Positions 27,636 through 40,351 of a stretch of 64,000 nt of DNA are shown piece by piece. The stretch's first letter is position 1, and each line of letters starts with the position of its first letter. The position numbers and the translations under genes are program-made. Source of the stretch: an uncultured Oscillospiraceae bacterium (GTDB taxonomy: Bacteria > Bacillota > Clostridia > Oscillospirales > Oscillospiraceae). The notes under the pieces are model-generated. The model did no database searches. It saw nothing but the letters and a program-made list of their open reading frames with translations, and was not told the origin of the DNA. The stretch spans positions 1-64,000 of the forward strand of contig CANQFT010000007.1 of the NCBI GenBank assembly GCA_947599925.1, written 5' to 3'.

Positions 27636-29039
27636 ATGGAAACGAGCCTGCAGAGGTATTTTCAGACATTTTCCGGCAAGACCGTGGCGGTTTTGGGCGC
27701 GGGAGTGAGCAACAAGCCCCTCATCGCCCTCCTGCTGGCGTCGGGCGTGGACCTGACCATCCGGGACCGGAGCCCGCGGGAGAGTTTTGACGGCGCTCTG
27801 GTGGCCCGCTGGGAGGGCCAGGGCGCCCGGCTGCGGCTGGGTGAGGACTACCTGGAGGACTTGACCGAGGACGTGATCTTCCGCTCGCCGGGCATCATGC
27901 CCCACACGCCCCAGCTCGCGGCGGCGGTGGCGCGGGGAGCGGAGCTCACCTCCGAGATGGAGGCGTTTTTCCAGCTGTGTCCCTGTCCCATCCTGGCCGT
28001 GACAGGCAGCGACGGAAAGACCACCACCACCACCATCATCGCCGGACTGCTGAAGGCCGCGGGCCGCACCGTCTGGGTGGGCGGCAATATCGGCACGCCC
28101 CTTCTGGACCGGGTAGACGAGATGCGCCCGGACCATCTGGCGGTGCTGGAGCTCAGCTCTTTCCAGCTGATGACCATGACCCGGAGCCCCCACATCGCCG
28201 TTGTCACCAACGTATCCCCCAACCACCTGGACAAGCACACCGACATGGACGAGTATGTGGCCGCCAAGGGCAACCTGCTGGCCCACCAAGCCCACGGTGA
28301 CCGGGCCGTCTTGAACTTTGACGACCCCATCGCCGCCTCCTTTGCCCGGACCGCGCCTGGAGACGTGGTCTGGTTCAGCCGACAGGGAACGCCGGAGGGG
28401 GAGGCCGTCTTTTGTCAGGACGGCGCCATCTGGGTCCGGGACGGCCAGGGGTTGCGGGCTGTCTTGGAGCGCCGGGACATCCTCTTGCCCGGCGAGCACA
28501 ACGTGGAAAACTACATGGCGGCCATCGCCGCAGTCAAGGACATGGTGGAGGCCGACGCCATCCGGGACTTCGCCCGGAATTTTGGCGGCGTGGAGCACCG
28601 CATCGAGCTGTGCGGCGTGATCCGCGGCGCCCGGTGGTACAACGACTCCATCGGCACCAGCCCCACCCGTACCATCGCGGGGCTGCGCTCCTTTGACCAA
28701 AAGGTCATCCTCATCGCCGGCGGATACGACAAGCACATCCCCTTTGACGACCTGGGCCCTGAGATCGTCGAGCGTGTAAAGCTGCTCCTCTTGACAGGGG
28801 ACACCGCCGGAAAGATCCGCGCCTGCGTGGAAAACGCCCCCGGCTACGACCCGTTGGCCACCCCCATCGTGGAGACCGACGACCTGGCCGGAGCGGTGGA
28901 GGCGGCCTACGCCGCGGCGGGAGAGGGCGATGTGGTGATCCTGAGCCCGGCCTGCGCGGCCTTTGACCGATTCAAGAATTTCATGGAGCGGGGCCGGGTG
29001 TTCAAGGAGCTGGTCCACCGGCTCCAGGAGAGGGAGTGA
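27636..29039 (+). CDS. murD: UDP-N-acetylmuramoyl-L-alanine--D-glutamate ligase
   Basis: VTGSDGKTTTTTIIAGLL, VELSSFQL-type motif LELSSFQLMTM, GVEHRIELCG. Confidence 0.95.
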   Translation: METSLQRYFQTFSGKTVAVLGAGVSNKPLIALLLASGVDLTIRDRSPRESFDGALVARWEGQGARLRLGEDYLEDLTEDVIFRSPGIMPHTPQLAAAVARGAELTSEMEAFFQLCPCPILAVTGSDGKTTTTTIIAGLLKAAGRTVWVGGNIGTPLLDRVDEMRPDHLAVLELSSFQLMTMTRSPHIAVVTNVSPNHLDKHTDMDEYVAAKGNLLAHQAHGDRAVLNFDDPIAASFARTAPGDVVWFSRQGTPEGEAVFCQDGAIWVRDGQGLRAVLERRDILLPGEHNVENYMAAIAAVKDMVEADAIRDFARNFGGVEHRIELCGVIRGARWYNDSIGTSPTRTIAGLRSFDQKVILIAGGYDKHIPFDDLGPEIVERVKLLLLTGDTAGKIRACVENAPGYDPLATPIVETDDLAGAVEAAYAAAGEGDVVILSPACAAFDRFKNFMERGRVFKELVHRLQERE

Positions 29040-29045
29040 CCGGGC

Positions 29046-30092
29046 GTGGAGGTCTGGAACGCGCTGGAGCGGTTGACATCGGAGCAGGGGCCGTCGGGCT
29101 TTGAGGGCTCTGTGGCCCGGACGGCCAGGGAACTTTTGGCGCCGCTGGTGGACGAGACCTGGCTGGACGCCATGGGCAACGTGCTGGGGGTGCGGCGCTG
29201 TGGCAGGGAGAACGCCCGGCGGCTGCTGCTGGACGCCCATCTGGACGAGATCGGTCTGATCGTCACCGGCCATGAGGAGGGCTTTTTGCGCTTTGCCCCC
29301 ATCGGCGGGGTAGACCCCCGGATGCTGCCGGATCAAGAGGTGCGGGTGCTCACCGACCCGCCGCTGTTGGGCGTTGTGACCTGTCTGCCGCCCCATGTGC
29401 AGAGCGCCGGGGACCAGGACAAGGCTATGGCGGCGGACAAGCTCTATATCGACGTGGGGCTCTCCCAGGCCCAGGCGGAGGAGAGGGTCCCGGTGGGCAC
29501 CCCCGTCACCTACCGCCGGGGCTGTTTCCCCTTGGGGGAGGGCCGGGTCTGCGGCAAGAGCCTGGACGACCGCGCCTGCTTCGCGGCTTTGTTGCTCTGC
29601 GCCCAGGCACTGCAAAAGGCGCCGCTGGATGTGGACGTCTACTTCATGGGCTCCACCAGGGAAGAGGTCTCCGGCGCGGGAGCCCTGTGCGGCACCTTCG
29701 CGGTGCGGCCGGACTGGTGCGTGGCGGTGGATGTGACCCACGGGGAGACCCCGGATGTGCGGGACCCCAAGGGCCGGGTGATGGCCCTTGGCGCGGGCCC
29801 GGCCATCGGCGTGGGGCCCAATATGACGCCCTGGATGACCTGCCGGATGCAGAAAAAGGCGGAGGCGATGGGCATTCCCTACCAGATGGAGGTCATGGCC
29901 GGGGACACCGGCACCAACGCCTGGGGGATGCAGGTGAGCCGCGAGGGGGTGGCCACCGCCGTGGTGAGCCTGCCCCTGCGGTATATGCACACCCCTGTGG
30001 AGGTCATCGACAAGACGGACCTGGAGCGGCTGGCCCAACTTCTGCGGGCCTTTGCTCTGGACTTGGGGAAGGAGGCGGAGGCGGTATGCTGA
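29046..30092 (+). CDS. M42 family metallopeptidase (1 of 3 tandem)
   Basis: Aminopeptidase/endoglucanase motifs LLLDAHLDEIGLIVT, SLDDRACFAALLL, EEVSGAGA. Confidence 0.88.
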   Translation: MEVWNALERLTSEQGPSGFEGSVARTARELLAPLVDETWLDAMGNVLGVRRCGRENARRLLLDAHLDEIGLIVTGHEEGFLRFAPIGGVDPRMLPDQEVRVLTDPPLLGVVTCLPPHVQSAGDQDKAMAADKLYIDVGLSQAQAEERVPVGTPVTYRRGCFPLGEGRVCGKSLDDRACFAALLLCAQALQKAPLDVDVYFMGSTREEVSGAGALCGTFAVRPDWCVAVDVTHGETPDVRDPKGRVMALGAGPAIGVGPNMTPWMTCRMQKKAEAMGIPYQMEVMAGDTGTNAWGMQVSREGVATAVVSLPLRYMHTPVEVIDKTDLERLAQLLRAFALDLGKEAEAVC

Positions 30093-31129
30093 AAGATACC
30101 CTGGCCCAGCTGTGCGCCCTCAGCGGGGTATCCAGCGGCGAGGACGAGGTCCGAAACTGGCTCCGCCGCCGGGCCCAGGCCGCCGGCGCGGAGGTCCGGA
30201 GCGACGCCCTGGGCAATCTGATCTGCGTGAAGCGGGGCACCCGGCCCGCCCCCAACGCCCTGATGCTCTGCGCCCACATGGACGAGGTGGGGCTGATGGT
30301 CAGGCGCGTCACCGACCAGGGCTTCGTCAAGTTTGACGCCGTGGGCGGCATCGACCGCCGGGTGCTTCTGGGCAAGCCCGTGTGGGTGGGGCCACACCGT
30401 CTCCCCGGCGTCATCGGCCTCCAGGCCATCCACCTCACCACCGCCGAGGAGCGGAAAAAGGTGGCGCGGCTGGAGGAGTTCTATATCGATGTGGGCGCCA
30501 GGAGCGCCGCGGAGCTCCAGGGCCTTATCTCGCCAGGGGACCTGTGCGTATTCCAAGGGGACGCGCTGGAGTTTGGCGACGGGCTCTTCAAGGCCAAGGC
30601 CATCGACGACAGGCTGGGCTGTGCCATCATGGTCCAACTGCTGGAGGAGGACCTGCCCATGGACGTGACCTTCGCCTTTACAGTCCAGGAAGAGGTGGGG
30701 ACCCGCGGGGCCTTCGCCGCCGCCTTCTCCGTGGCGCCGGAGGTCTGCATGGTCCTGGAGGGGACCACCGCCGCCGACCTGCCCGGCGTGGCGCGGCACA
30801 AGCGGGTCTGTCAAGTGGGCCGTGGGCCCGTCATCTCCCTGATCGACCGGGGCACCATCTACGACAGGGCGCTGTTTGAGCAGTTGCGCGGGCTGTGCCA
30901 GGACAACGCCATCCCCTGGCAGACCAAGGAGCTGATCGCCGGAGGCAACGACGCCAAGGCCGTCCAGCGCAGCCGGGCCGGGGTCCGGGTGTGCGCCCTG
31001 TCCGCGCCGGTGCGGTATCTCCACGCCCCCACCAGCGTGGTCAGTTTGGACGACGGGGAAAATATGCTGAAGCTGGCCCGGCTCTTCATCACCGCCAGGG
31101 CACAGACGGAAGGAGGAGCGGGACAATGA
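30086..31129 (+). CDS. M42 family metallopeptidase (2 of 3 tandem)
   Basis: LMLCAHMDEVGLMV, AIDDRLGCAIMVQLL, QEEVGTRGA; ATG overlaps previous stop. Confidence 0.9.
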   Translation: MLKDTLAQLCALSGVSSGEDEVRNWLRRRAQAAGAEVRSDALGNLICVKRGTRPAPNALMLCAHMDEVGLMVRRVTDQGFVKFDAVGGIDRRVLLGKPVWVGPHRLPGVIGLQAIHLTTAEERKKVARLEEFYIDVGARSAAELQGLISPGDLCVFQGDALEFGDGLFKAKAIDDRLGCAIMVQLLEEDLPMDVTFAFTVQEEVGTRGAFAAAFSVAPEVCMVLEGTTAADLPGVARHKRVCQVGRGPVISLIDRGTIYDRALFEQLRGLCQDNAIPWQTKELIAGGNDAKAVQRSRAGVRVCALSAPVRYLHAPTSVVSLDDGENMLKLARLFITARAQTEGGAGQ

Positions 31130-32145
31130 ACGTATTGGAAGCGCTGCAGGCCATCAACAGCCGCTTTGGGCCCTCCGGCCAGGAGCGGCGCGTGGCCGAG
31201 AAGATACGCGCTCTGGCCGAGCCCTACGCCGACGAGGTGCATACAGACGTGATGGGCAACCTGATCGTCCACAAGAAAGGCGCCGGGGCCAGGGTGATGC
31301 TGTGCGCCCACATGGACTCCATCGGCTTCATGGTCACCCATCTGGAGGACAGCGGCCTTTTGCGGGTCGGCGCCGTGGGCGGCGTGGAGCCCGGAGACGT
31401 GCTGGGCACGCCGGTGCGCTTTGCCAACGGCGTGCTGGGCGCGCTGCAGCAGGAGGAGGGTCTGGAAGAGGGCAAGAAGCGGGAGATGGGCCAGCTGTTC
31501 GTGGACATCGGCGCCGTGGACGCCGCCGACGCCAGGGCCAGGGTCCAGGTGGGCGACATGGCGGTCTACCACACCCCCACCTACCTCAGTGGGCGCTCCA
31601 TCTTCGGGCCCTATCTGGACGACCGGGTCTGCTGTGTGGCGCTGTTGATGGCCCTGGAGCGGGTCCAGAACAGTCCCAACGACCTCTACTTCGTCTTTAC
31701 CACCCAAGAGGAGGTGGGTCTGCGGGGCGCGCAGACGGCGGCCTTTGCCATCGACCCGGACTACGCGGTGGTGGCCGACGTGACCGACTGCGGCGACCTG
31801 CCCGGCAGTGGGCACACCTGCTCCGCCAGACAGGGCGGCGGCGCGGCCATCAAGGTCATGGACCGCTCGGTCATCTGCCATCCCCAGATGGTGGAACTGC
31901 TCCGGGACCTGGCAAAAGAGGGGAAGATCCGCCACCAGATGGACGTGATGGACTGCGGCGGCACCGACGGCGGGGCCATCCACAAGAGCCGGGCCGGTGT
32001 GGTCACCGGCGGGGTCTCCATCCCCTGCCGGTACACCCATACGCCCCAGGAATCGGTGGCCCTCAGCGACGTCACCGACTGCGCCGCGCTGTTGGCGGCC
32101 CTGGTCCAGAAAGAGCTGCCGCCCATTGAGCGTGTGGGAGGGTAA
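31126..32145 (+). CDS. M42 family metallopeptidase (3 of 3 tandem)
   Basis: VMLCAHMDSIGFMV, LDDRVCCVALL, QEEVGLRGAQ; ATGA overlap with previous gene. Confidence 0.9.
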   Translation: MNVLEALQAINSRFGPSGQERRVAEKIRALAEPYADEVHTDVMGNLIVHKKGAGARVMLCAHMDSIGFMVTHLEDSGLLRVGAVGGVEPGDVLGTPVRFANGVLGALQQEEGLEEGKKREMGQLFVDIGAVDAADARARVQVGDMAVYHTPTYLSGRSIFGPYLDDRVCCVALLMALERVQNSPNDLYFVFTTQEEVGLRGAQTAAFAIDPDYAVVADVTDCGDLPGSGHTCSARQGGGAAIKVMDRSVICHPQMVELLRDLAKEGKIRHQMDVMDCGGTDGGAIHKSRAGVVTGGVSIPCRYTHTPQESVALSDVTDCAALLAALVQKELPPIERVGG

Positions 32146-32151
32146 AGGGAA

Positions 32152-33396
32152 ATGACTTTACAGATAGAGGACCGGCTCTGGGACCTGGCGGCCCAGGCGG
32201 AGGCCGACCTGCGGGGACAGTTCGCCAAGGCGGACGCCGTGTCCCAGGCCAACACCGCCAAGGTGCTGGCCGCCTTTCAGGCGCACAGGGTGTCGGAGGG
32301 GGACTTTGTGGGCACCACGGGCTACGGCTACGACGACGTGGGCCGGGACAAGCTGGAGGCCATTTACGCCCAGGTGTTCGGCGCCCAGGAGGCCCTGGTG
32401 CGGCTGAATTTCGTCAACGGCACCCACGCCATCACCGCGGCGCTCTTCGGCTGTCTGCGGCCGGGCGACCTGCTCATCTCCGGCGTGGGCGCGCCTTACG
32501 ACACCATGCTGGGCGTCATCGGCGTGACCCACAAGGGCCCCGGATCGTTGAAGGACTACGGCGTCAACTACTGTCAAGTGGAACTCCTTGACAACCGGCC
32601 GGACTTGAAGGGGATGGTCCAGGCGGTCCGTCAGCCCCACGCCAGGGCGATCCTGCTCCAGCGTAGCCGGGGCTATGCCACCCGCAGGTCCCTCTCGGTG
32701 GAGGAGATCGGGCAGATGTGCGCCGCCATCCGAGCGGCCAACCCGGAGGTGGCCATTTTGGTGGACAACTGCTACGGGGAGTTCGTGGAGGAGCTGGAGC
32801 CCACCCAGGTGGGGGCGGACCTGGTGGTGGGGTCGCTGATCAAGAACCCCGGCGGCGGGCTGGCCCCCACCGGCGGCTATCTGGCGGGCCGGGCCGACCT
32901 TGTGGAAGGGGCCGCCGCCAGGCTCACCGCGCCGGGTATCGGCAGGGAGTGCGGCTGTACCCTGGGCCACAGCAGAAGTCTCTACCAGGGGTTGTTTTTG
33001 GCGCCTCACACCACCGCCCAGGCGGTCAAGACCGCCCTGTTTGGCGCGCGGATGATGGAGCTCTTGGGGTACGAGGTGGACCCCAAAAGCGGCGATGCGC
33101 GGCACGACATCATCCAGATGCTCCACCTGAAGAGCCCGGAGGCGGTGAAGAAATTCTGCAAGGGCATCCAGCGGGGCGCGCCGGTGGACTCCTACGTCAC
33201 GCCGGAGCCCTGGGATATGCCGGGCTACGACAGCCAGGTCATCATGGCCGCCGGGGCCTTTGTGCAGGGCGCGTCCATCGAGCTCTCCTGCGACGCCCCC
33301 ATGCGGGAGCCTTACACGGTGTACCTCCAGGGCGGGCTGACCTACGAATCGGGCAAGCTGGGCATCCTTCTGGCGGCCCAGGAACTGCTGGGGTAG
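32152..33396 (+). CDS. Methionine gamma-lyase family / aluminium-resistance-type PLP enzyme
   Basis: RVSEGDFVGTTGYGYDDVGRDKLEAIYAQVFGAQEALVR, VVGSLIKNPGGGLAPTGGY. Confidence 0.9.
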   Translation: MTLQIEDRLWDLAAQAEADLRGQFAKADAVSQANTAKVLAAFQAHRVSEGDFVGTTGYGYDDVGRDKLEAIYAQVFGAQEALVRLNFVNGTHAITAALFGCLRPGDLLISGVGAPYDTMLGVIGVTHKGPGSLKDYGVNYCQVELLDNRPDLKGMVQAVRQPHARAILLQRSRGYATRRSLSVEEIGQMCAAIRAANPEVAILVDNCYGEFVEELEPTQVGADLVVGSLIKNPGGGLAPTGGYLAGRADLVEGAAARLTAPGIGRECGCTLGHSRSLYQGLFLAPHTTAQAVKTALFGARMMELLGYEVDPKSGDARHDIIQMLHLKSPEAVKKFCKGIQRGAPVDSYVTPEPWDMPGYDSQVIMAAGAFVQGASIELSCDAPMREPYTVYLQGGLTYESGKLGILLAAQELLG

Positions 33397-33402
33397 CATA
33401 AG

Positions 33403-33645
33403 TTGGCCCCTCCGGGTCATAGGCTTTTCCCGGAGGTGAGAACGGTGGAGGACCGGCCCTGGCGGGGATGGCTGGCGTGCTTGCTGGTGGGCGCGGCACT
33501 GGCGGTGCTGGTGTTGGGCTGGCTGGGCAGGGGACAGGCCCCGGCGGTGGAGGGTGCGAACCGCGACGGCGTGGGCTTTGAGCTGGTACTGCGGTTCCAG
33601 GTGCTGCTGCCGGACAGGGCGGAGGATCGGCCGGAGAACAGGTAG
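33403..33645 (+). CDS. Small single-pass membrane protein, hypothetical
   Basis: Hydrophobic WLACLLVGAALAVLVLGWL; short, start uncertain. Confidence 0.35.
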   Translation: MAPPGHRLFPEVRTVEDRPWRGWLACLLVGAALAVLVLGWLGRGQAPAVEGANRDGVGFELVLRFQVLLPDRAEDRPENR

Positions 33646-33659
33646 AGAGGAAGATCGGG

Positions 33660-36891
<3,232 letters not shown>

Positions 36892-36907
36892 CGGTTCTTC
36901 TAAAAAG

Positions 36908-36946
36908 CGCGCAAAAAAACGGTGTGACCCATGAGGTCACACCGCT
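36908..36946 (-). terminator. Intrinsic terminator (minus strand)
   Basis: CGGTGTGACC-TCATG-GGTCACACCG-TTTTTTT; now separated from the nearest minus-strand gene by element copy B. Confidence 0.75.
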
Positions 36947-36948
36947 GA

Positions 36949-37154
36949 GATTGTCAAAGAAGCGGCAAGGCCGCTTCTTTGACAATTTTTTTGCGGCCCG
37001 CTGCAGCGCACGCCCCGGCCGACCTTGCGGCGACCGGGGCGCATGTTTGCGGGCCGAGATGTATTTTTTCCGACGTACACGCCGCCGGAAAAAATTTTCT
37101 ATGAATCTTTCGCGCCTTTCGGCGCGAAACTCTGCGAGGCTTTTTTTGACAAAC
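36949..37154. repeat. Dispersed intergenic element, copy B (~205 bp)
   Basis: Homologous to copy A with compensatory stem changes; imperfect TTGTCAAA..AAGC terminal inverted repeats. Confidence 0.85.
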
Positions 37155-37178
37155 TGACCCATGAGGTCACACCGTTTT

Positions 37179-37445
37179 TTATGGTTCCTCCAGAAGTTCC
37201 AGGCCGTCCGCCGTGGGGCGGACGCGGGTGAAGCGGTATCTCTGCCGGACCTGGGGATATTTGGCCCGGTCCACCTCCGAGGCGAACATGGCGTAGGGCC
37301 GGACGTAAACGCCGTAGTCGCCGTAGAGGGCCTGGTAGACCACCATGGGCTCCAGGGTCTCCGAGTGCCTGGCGATGGCCAGCACCTGGTAGAGCTTGTT
37401 TTTGAAGTGGAGGTATTTCTCGCCGGGCAGAATGTCTCTGGTCAT
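37179..37445 (-). CDS. DUF1653-type protein
   Basis: PGEKYLHFKNKLYQVLAIARHSETLEPMVVYQALYGDYGVYVRPYAMF. Confidence 0.85.
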   Translation of the reverse strand: MTRDILPGEKYLHFKNKLYQVLAIARHSETLEPMVVYQALYGDYGVYVRPYAMFASEVDRAKYPQVRQRYRFTRVRPTADGLELLEEP

Positions 37446-37903
37446 ATAAGACCCTCCCTTTGCAGATGGGCGAGGAGCCCCTGGCAACCCTCGCTCACGT
37501 CCCGCCATGTGGCCCTGAAATCCCCGGTGTCCCAGGGGTCGGCCACCTCACCGGGCCGAGAGGTGAAGTCCAGCAACAGCCGGAGTTTGCCCTCCGGGTC
37601 GCCGCCGCAGACGCGCGCCATGTTGCGGAGGTTGGCCTGGTCCATTCCCACCAGCAGGTCCCAGCGGCCGTAGTCGGCGGAGGTCAGCTGGCGGGCGGCG
37701 TGGCCGGCGCAGTCGATGCCGTGCCGGGCCAGCTCTCGCCGGGCCGGTGGGTAGACGCCGTTGCCCAGCTCTTCGGCGCTGGTGGCGGCGGAGGCGATGA
37801 CAAAGCGGTCCGCCAGGCCCCTTTGGGCCGTCAGGGCCTTCATATAATACTCCGCCATGGGACTGCGGCAGATGTTGCCGTGGCAGACGAAGAGCAGTTT
37901 CAT
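37442..37903 (-). CDS. Low-molecular-weight protein-tyrosine-phosphatase family protein
   Basis: FVCHGNICRSPMAE P-loop (CX5R) and DPWDTGDF. Confidence 0.92.
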   Translation of the reverse strand: MKLLFVCHGNICRSPMAEYYMKALTAQRGLADRFVIASAATSAEELGNGVYPPARRELARHGIDCAGHAARQLTSADYGRWDLLVGMDQANLRNMARVCGGDPEGKLRLLLDFTSRPGEVADPWDTGDFRATWRDVSEGCQGLLAHLQREGLI

Positions 37904-37964
37904 GGGGCTTCCTCCAACATATTTTTTCGCCTTTGGGCCATACTGAGGCACAGGTGATGACCCT

Positions 37965-38144
37965 ATGAGTCTGATCGGCTGCACCAGCGATTGCCTGTAT
38001 CAAAAAGACGGCTACTGCCAGCTCAAGCGGGCTATGTCCAGCGGCCGGCCAAGCCAGGAGCACCCGTGCGTGAACTATGTGCCGCTGGCGTCACAGGACA
38101 GCGGCCAGGGCCTCGCGGATGTTGTGGACGCGGATGAGCTGTAA
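37965..38144 (+). CDS. Small Cys-rich protein, 59 aa (not in ORF track), convergent overlap with radA 3' end
   Basis: MSLIGCTSDCLYQKDGYCQLKRAMSSGRPSQEHPCVNYVPLASQDSGQGLADVVDADEL; Cys pattern C-x3-C-x7-C...C. Confidence 0.6.
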   Translation: MSLIGCTSDCLYQKDGYCQLKRAMSSGRPSQEHPCVNYVPLASQDSGQGLADVVDADEL

Positions 38145-39464
38145 GCCCGCGGGCGCGACGACCTTGCCGTGGCTGCGGGCCGGGACCAGGCACTTGGTAA
38201 AGCCCAGGCGCTGGATCTCCGCCAGCCGCTGGGAGAGGGAGTTGACGCTCCTCAGTTCCCCGGTGAGGCCCACCTCGCCCACGGCGGCCAGGTCGCCGGG
38301 GACGTTTTTGTCCCGGAAGCTGGAGGCCAGGGCGATGATGGCGGCAAGGTCCGCGGCGGGCTCGCCCACCCACAGCCCGCCGATGACGTTCAGATACGCG
38401 TCGCAGCCGTTGACCATCAGCCCACCCCGCTTTTCCAACACCGCCAGCAACAAAACGGCGCGGTTGTAGTCAAAGCCGTTGCTGGTGCGCCGGGCGTTGC
38501 CGTAGCTGCTGGGGACCACGAGGGCCTGGATCTCCGCCAGCACGGGCCGGGCGCCCTCCATCACGCAGGTGACGCAGGTGCCGGGGGTGTCCTGGGGCCG
38601 ACCGGAGAGCAGGGCCTCGGAGGGGTTGGGGACCTCGGTGAGCCCCTCGTCCCCCATCTCGAACACGCCGATCTCGTTGGTGGCGCCAAAGCGGTTTTTG
38701 GCGGCGCGCAGAATGCGGTGGGACATATGTTCCTCGCCCTCAAAGTAGAGCACGCAGTCCACCATGTGCTCCAGCACCTTGGGCCCGGCCAGAGAACCCT
38801 CTTTGTTGATGTGGCCGATGACAAAGACGGTGATGCCCTGGCCCTTGGCCAGTTGCATCAGGGCCATGGCGCACTCCTTCACCTGGCCCACGCTGCCGGG
38901 CGAGGCGGCGCCGTCGCCGCTGTACATGGTCTGGATGGAGTCCACGATGAGCACGTCGGGCTTGAGCTGGTTGACCGATTCGATCACGTCGTCCAGGTTG
39001 GTCTCGCTGAGGAGGTAGAGCCCCTCGCCGCGGACCTTGAGCCGCTCGGCCCGGAGCTTGATCTGCCGCTGGGACTCCTCGCCGGATACATAGAGGACGT
39101 TGGCGAAGCGGCACAGGCTGTCGCAGATCTGGAGCATGAGGGTGGATTTGCCGATGCCCGGCGCGCCGCCCACCAGCACCAGCGAGCCCTTCACCGCGCC
39201 GCCGCCCAGCACCCGGTCCAGCTCGGCCATGCCGGTGTTGAAGCGCAGTTCGTCGGTGGTCTCCACGTCCCGGATGGCCTTGGGGCGGTTCAGGCCCCTG
39301 CCGGGGCTTGTCCGCCGGGGCGAGGCGGAGCCTTTGGCGGTCAACTCCGCGGGCTGTTCCACGATGGTGTTCCAGGCCCCGCAGGCCGAGCACTGGCCCT
39401 GCCATTTTGGGGTCTCATTGCCGCACTCCGTGCAGTAAAACACGCGCTTGGCTTTAGGAGACAT
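38091..39464 (-). CDS. radA: DNA repair protein RadA
   Basis: CTECGNETPKWQGQCSACGAWNT zinc finger, GGAPGIGKSTL, KNRFG. Confidence 0.95.
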   Translation of the reverse strand: MSPKAKRVFYCTECGNETPKWQGQCSACGAWNTIVEQPAELTAKGSASPRRTSPGRGLNRPKAIRDVETTDELRFNTGMAELDRVLGGGAVKGSLVLVGGAPGIGKSTLMLQICDSLCRFANVLYVSGEESQRQIKLRAERLKVRGEGLYLLSETNLDDVIESVNQLKPDVLIVDSIQTMYSGDGAASPGSVGQVKECAMALMQLAKGQGITVFVIGHINKEGSLAGPKVLEHMVDCVLYFEGEEHMSHRILRAAKNRFGATNEIGVFEMGDEGLTEVPNPSEALLSGRPQDTPGTCVTCVMEGARPVLAEIQALVVPSSYGNARRTSNGFDYNRAVLLLAVLEKRGGLMVNGCDAYLNVIGGLWVGEPAADLAAIIALASSFRDKNVPGDLAAVGEVGLTGELRSVNSLSQRLAEIQRLGFTKCLVPARSHGKVVAPAGLQLIRVHNIREALAAVL

Positions 39465-40179
39465 GGGCGGGTCCTCCTTCCTCATTGGCGTATTGGAGAT
39501 AGGATGCGGCCACAACAGCGGCCAGGGCGGTCTGGTAGCGCGGGTCCTGGAGGCGGGCGCACTCCTCCGCGTTGGACAGGAAGCCGCACTCCACCAAAAT
39601 GGCGGGGCAGGCGATGTGGTTCATCAGGTACACATCGTGGGAGATGGGCTTCTCCTGCCGGCTGTTGGCCGGGTCCAGGCAGGAGCGCAGGTTGTCCTGG
39701 GTCAGCTTGGCCCAGGGCTGGCCGAGGGGCCCGTTGGCATAAAAGACCTGAGAGCCGTGGTACTGGCTCTGGGGAAAGGAGTTCTGGTGGATGCTGATCA
39801 GCCGCGGGTCGGGCGCGGCGTTGACGGCGGAGACGCGGTTGTGGATGTCGCTGACCTTCTTTTGGCGGATGGTCTCGCACCCGGCGTCGTGGAGGGAGAC
39901 GTCCCCGTTCCGCAAAAGCTGGGTCCGGCAGCCCCAGAAGGAGAGGACGGCGTCCAACCGCTGGGCGATGGCCAGGTTGATGGTGCTCTCCTCCGTGCCG
40001 TCGGGGGCCACCGCGCCCCCGTCCTCTCCGCCGTGGCCGGGGTCGATGACCACGGTGGGGCCCTGCTGGACCGACAGCGTGGCGGCGGCGGGGCCGTGCC
40101 CCCACAGCCAGACGCCCAGGGCGCCCAGCAGTCCCAGGGCCGCCAGAGATAAAAGTTTCCACATCGCGCTTTGGCTCAA
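39454..40179 (-). CDS. cwlD: N-acetylmuramoyl-L-alanine amidase, CwlD-like
   Basis: VVIDPGHGGEDGGAV, ISIHQNSFPQSQYHGSQVFY, ILVECGFLSNAEE. Confidence 0.87.
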   Translation of the reverse strand: MSQSAMWKLLSLAALGLLGALGVWLWGHGPAAATLSVQQGPTVVIDPGHGGEDGGAVAPDGTEESTINLAIAQRLDAVLSFWGCRTQLLRNGDVSLHDAGCETIRQKKVSDIHNRVSAVNAAPDPRLISIHQNSFPQSQYHGSQVFYANGPLGQPWAKLTQDNLRSCLDPANSRQEKPISHDVYLMNHIACPAILVECGFLSNAEECARLQDPRYQTALAAVVAASYLQYANEEGGPAHVS

Positions 40180-40351
40180 TTCCCTCGCCTCCCGCTTAAA
40201 AGGCTATGAGAAGGGGAGGGGACAAAGACCATTTGGATTATACCACGTTTCGACCTGTCTTGCAAAGACCTGGGGCGGGAAATTTTACAGGGCATAGAAT
40301 GACTTGGTGGGAACGGCAAGTTCCCGCCCACGACAAAGGAGGAGTGAGACT

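Noticed and set aside
27235-27790. Plus-strand ORFs over 27235-27790
   Set aside because: They overlap RNase P RNA (27174-27546) and show no protein features.
37025-37231. 68-aa ORF inside element copy B
   Set aside because: Lies in hairpins conserved as structure; not conserved as protein between copies.
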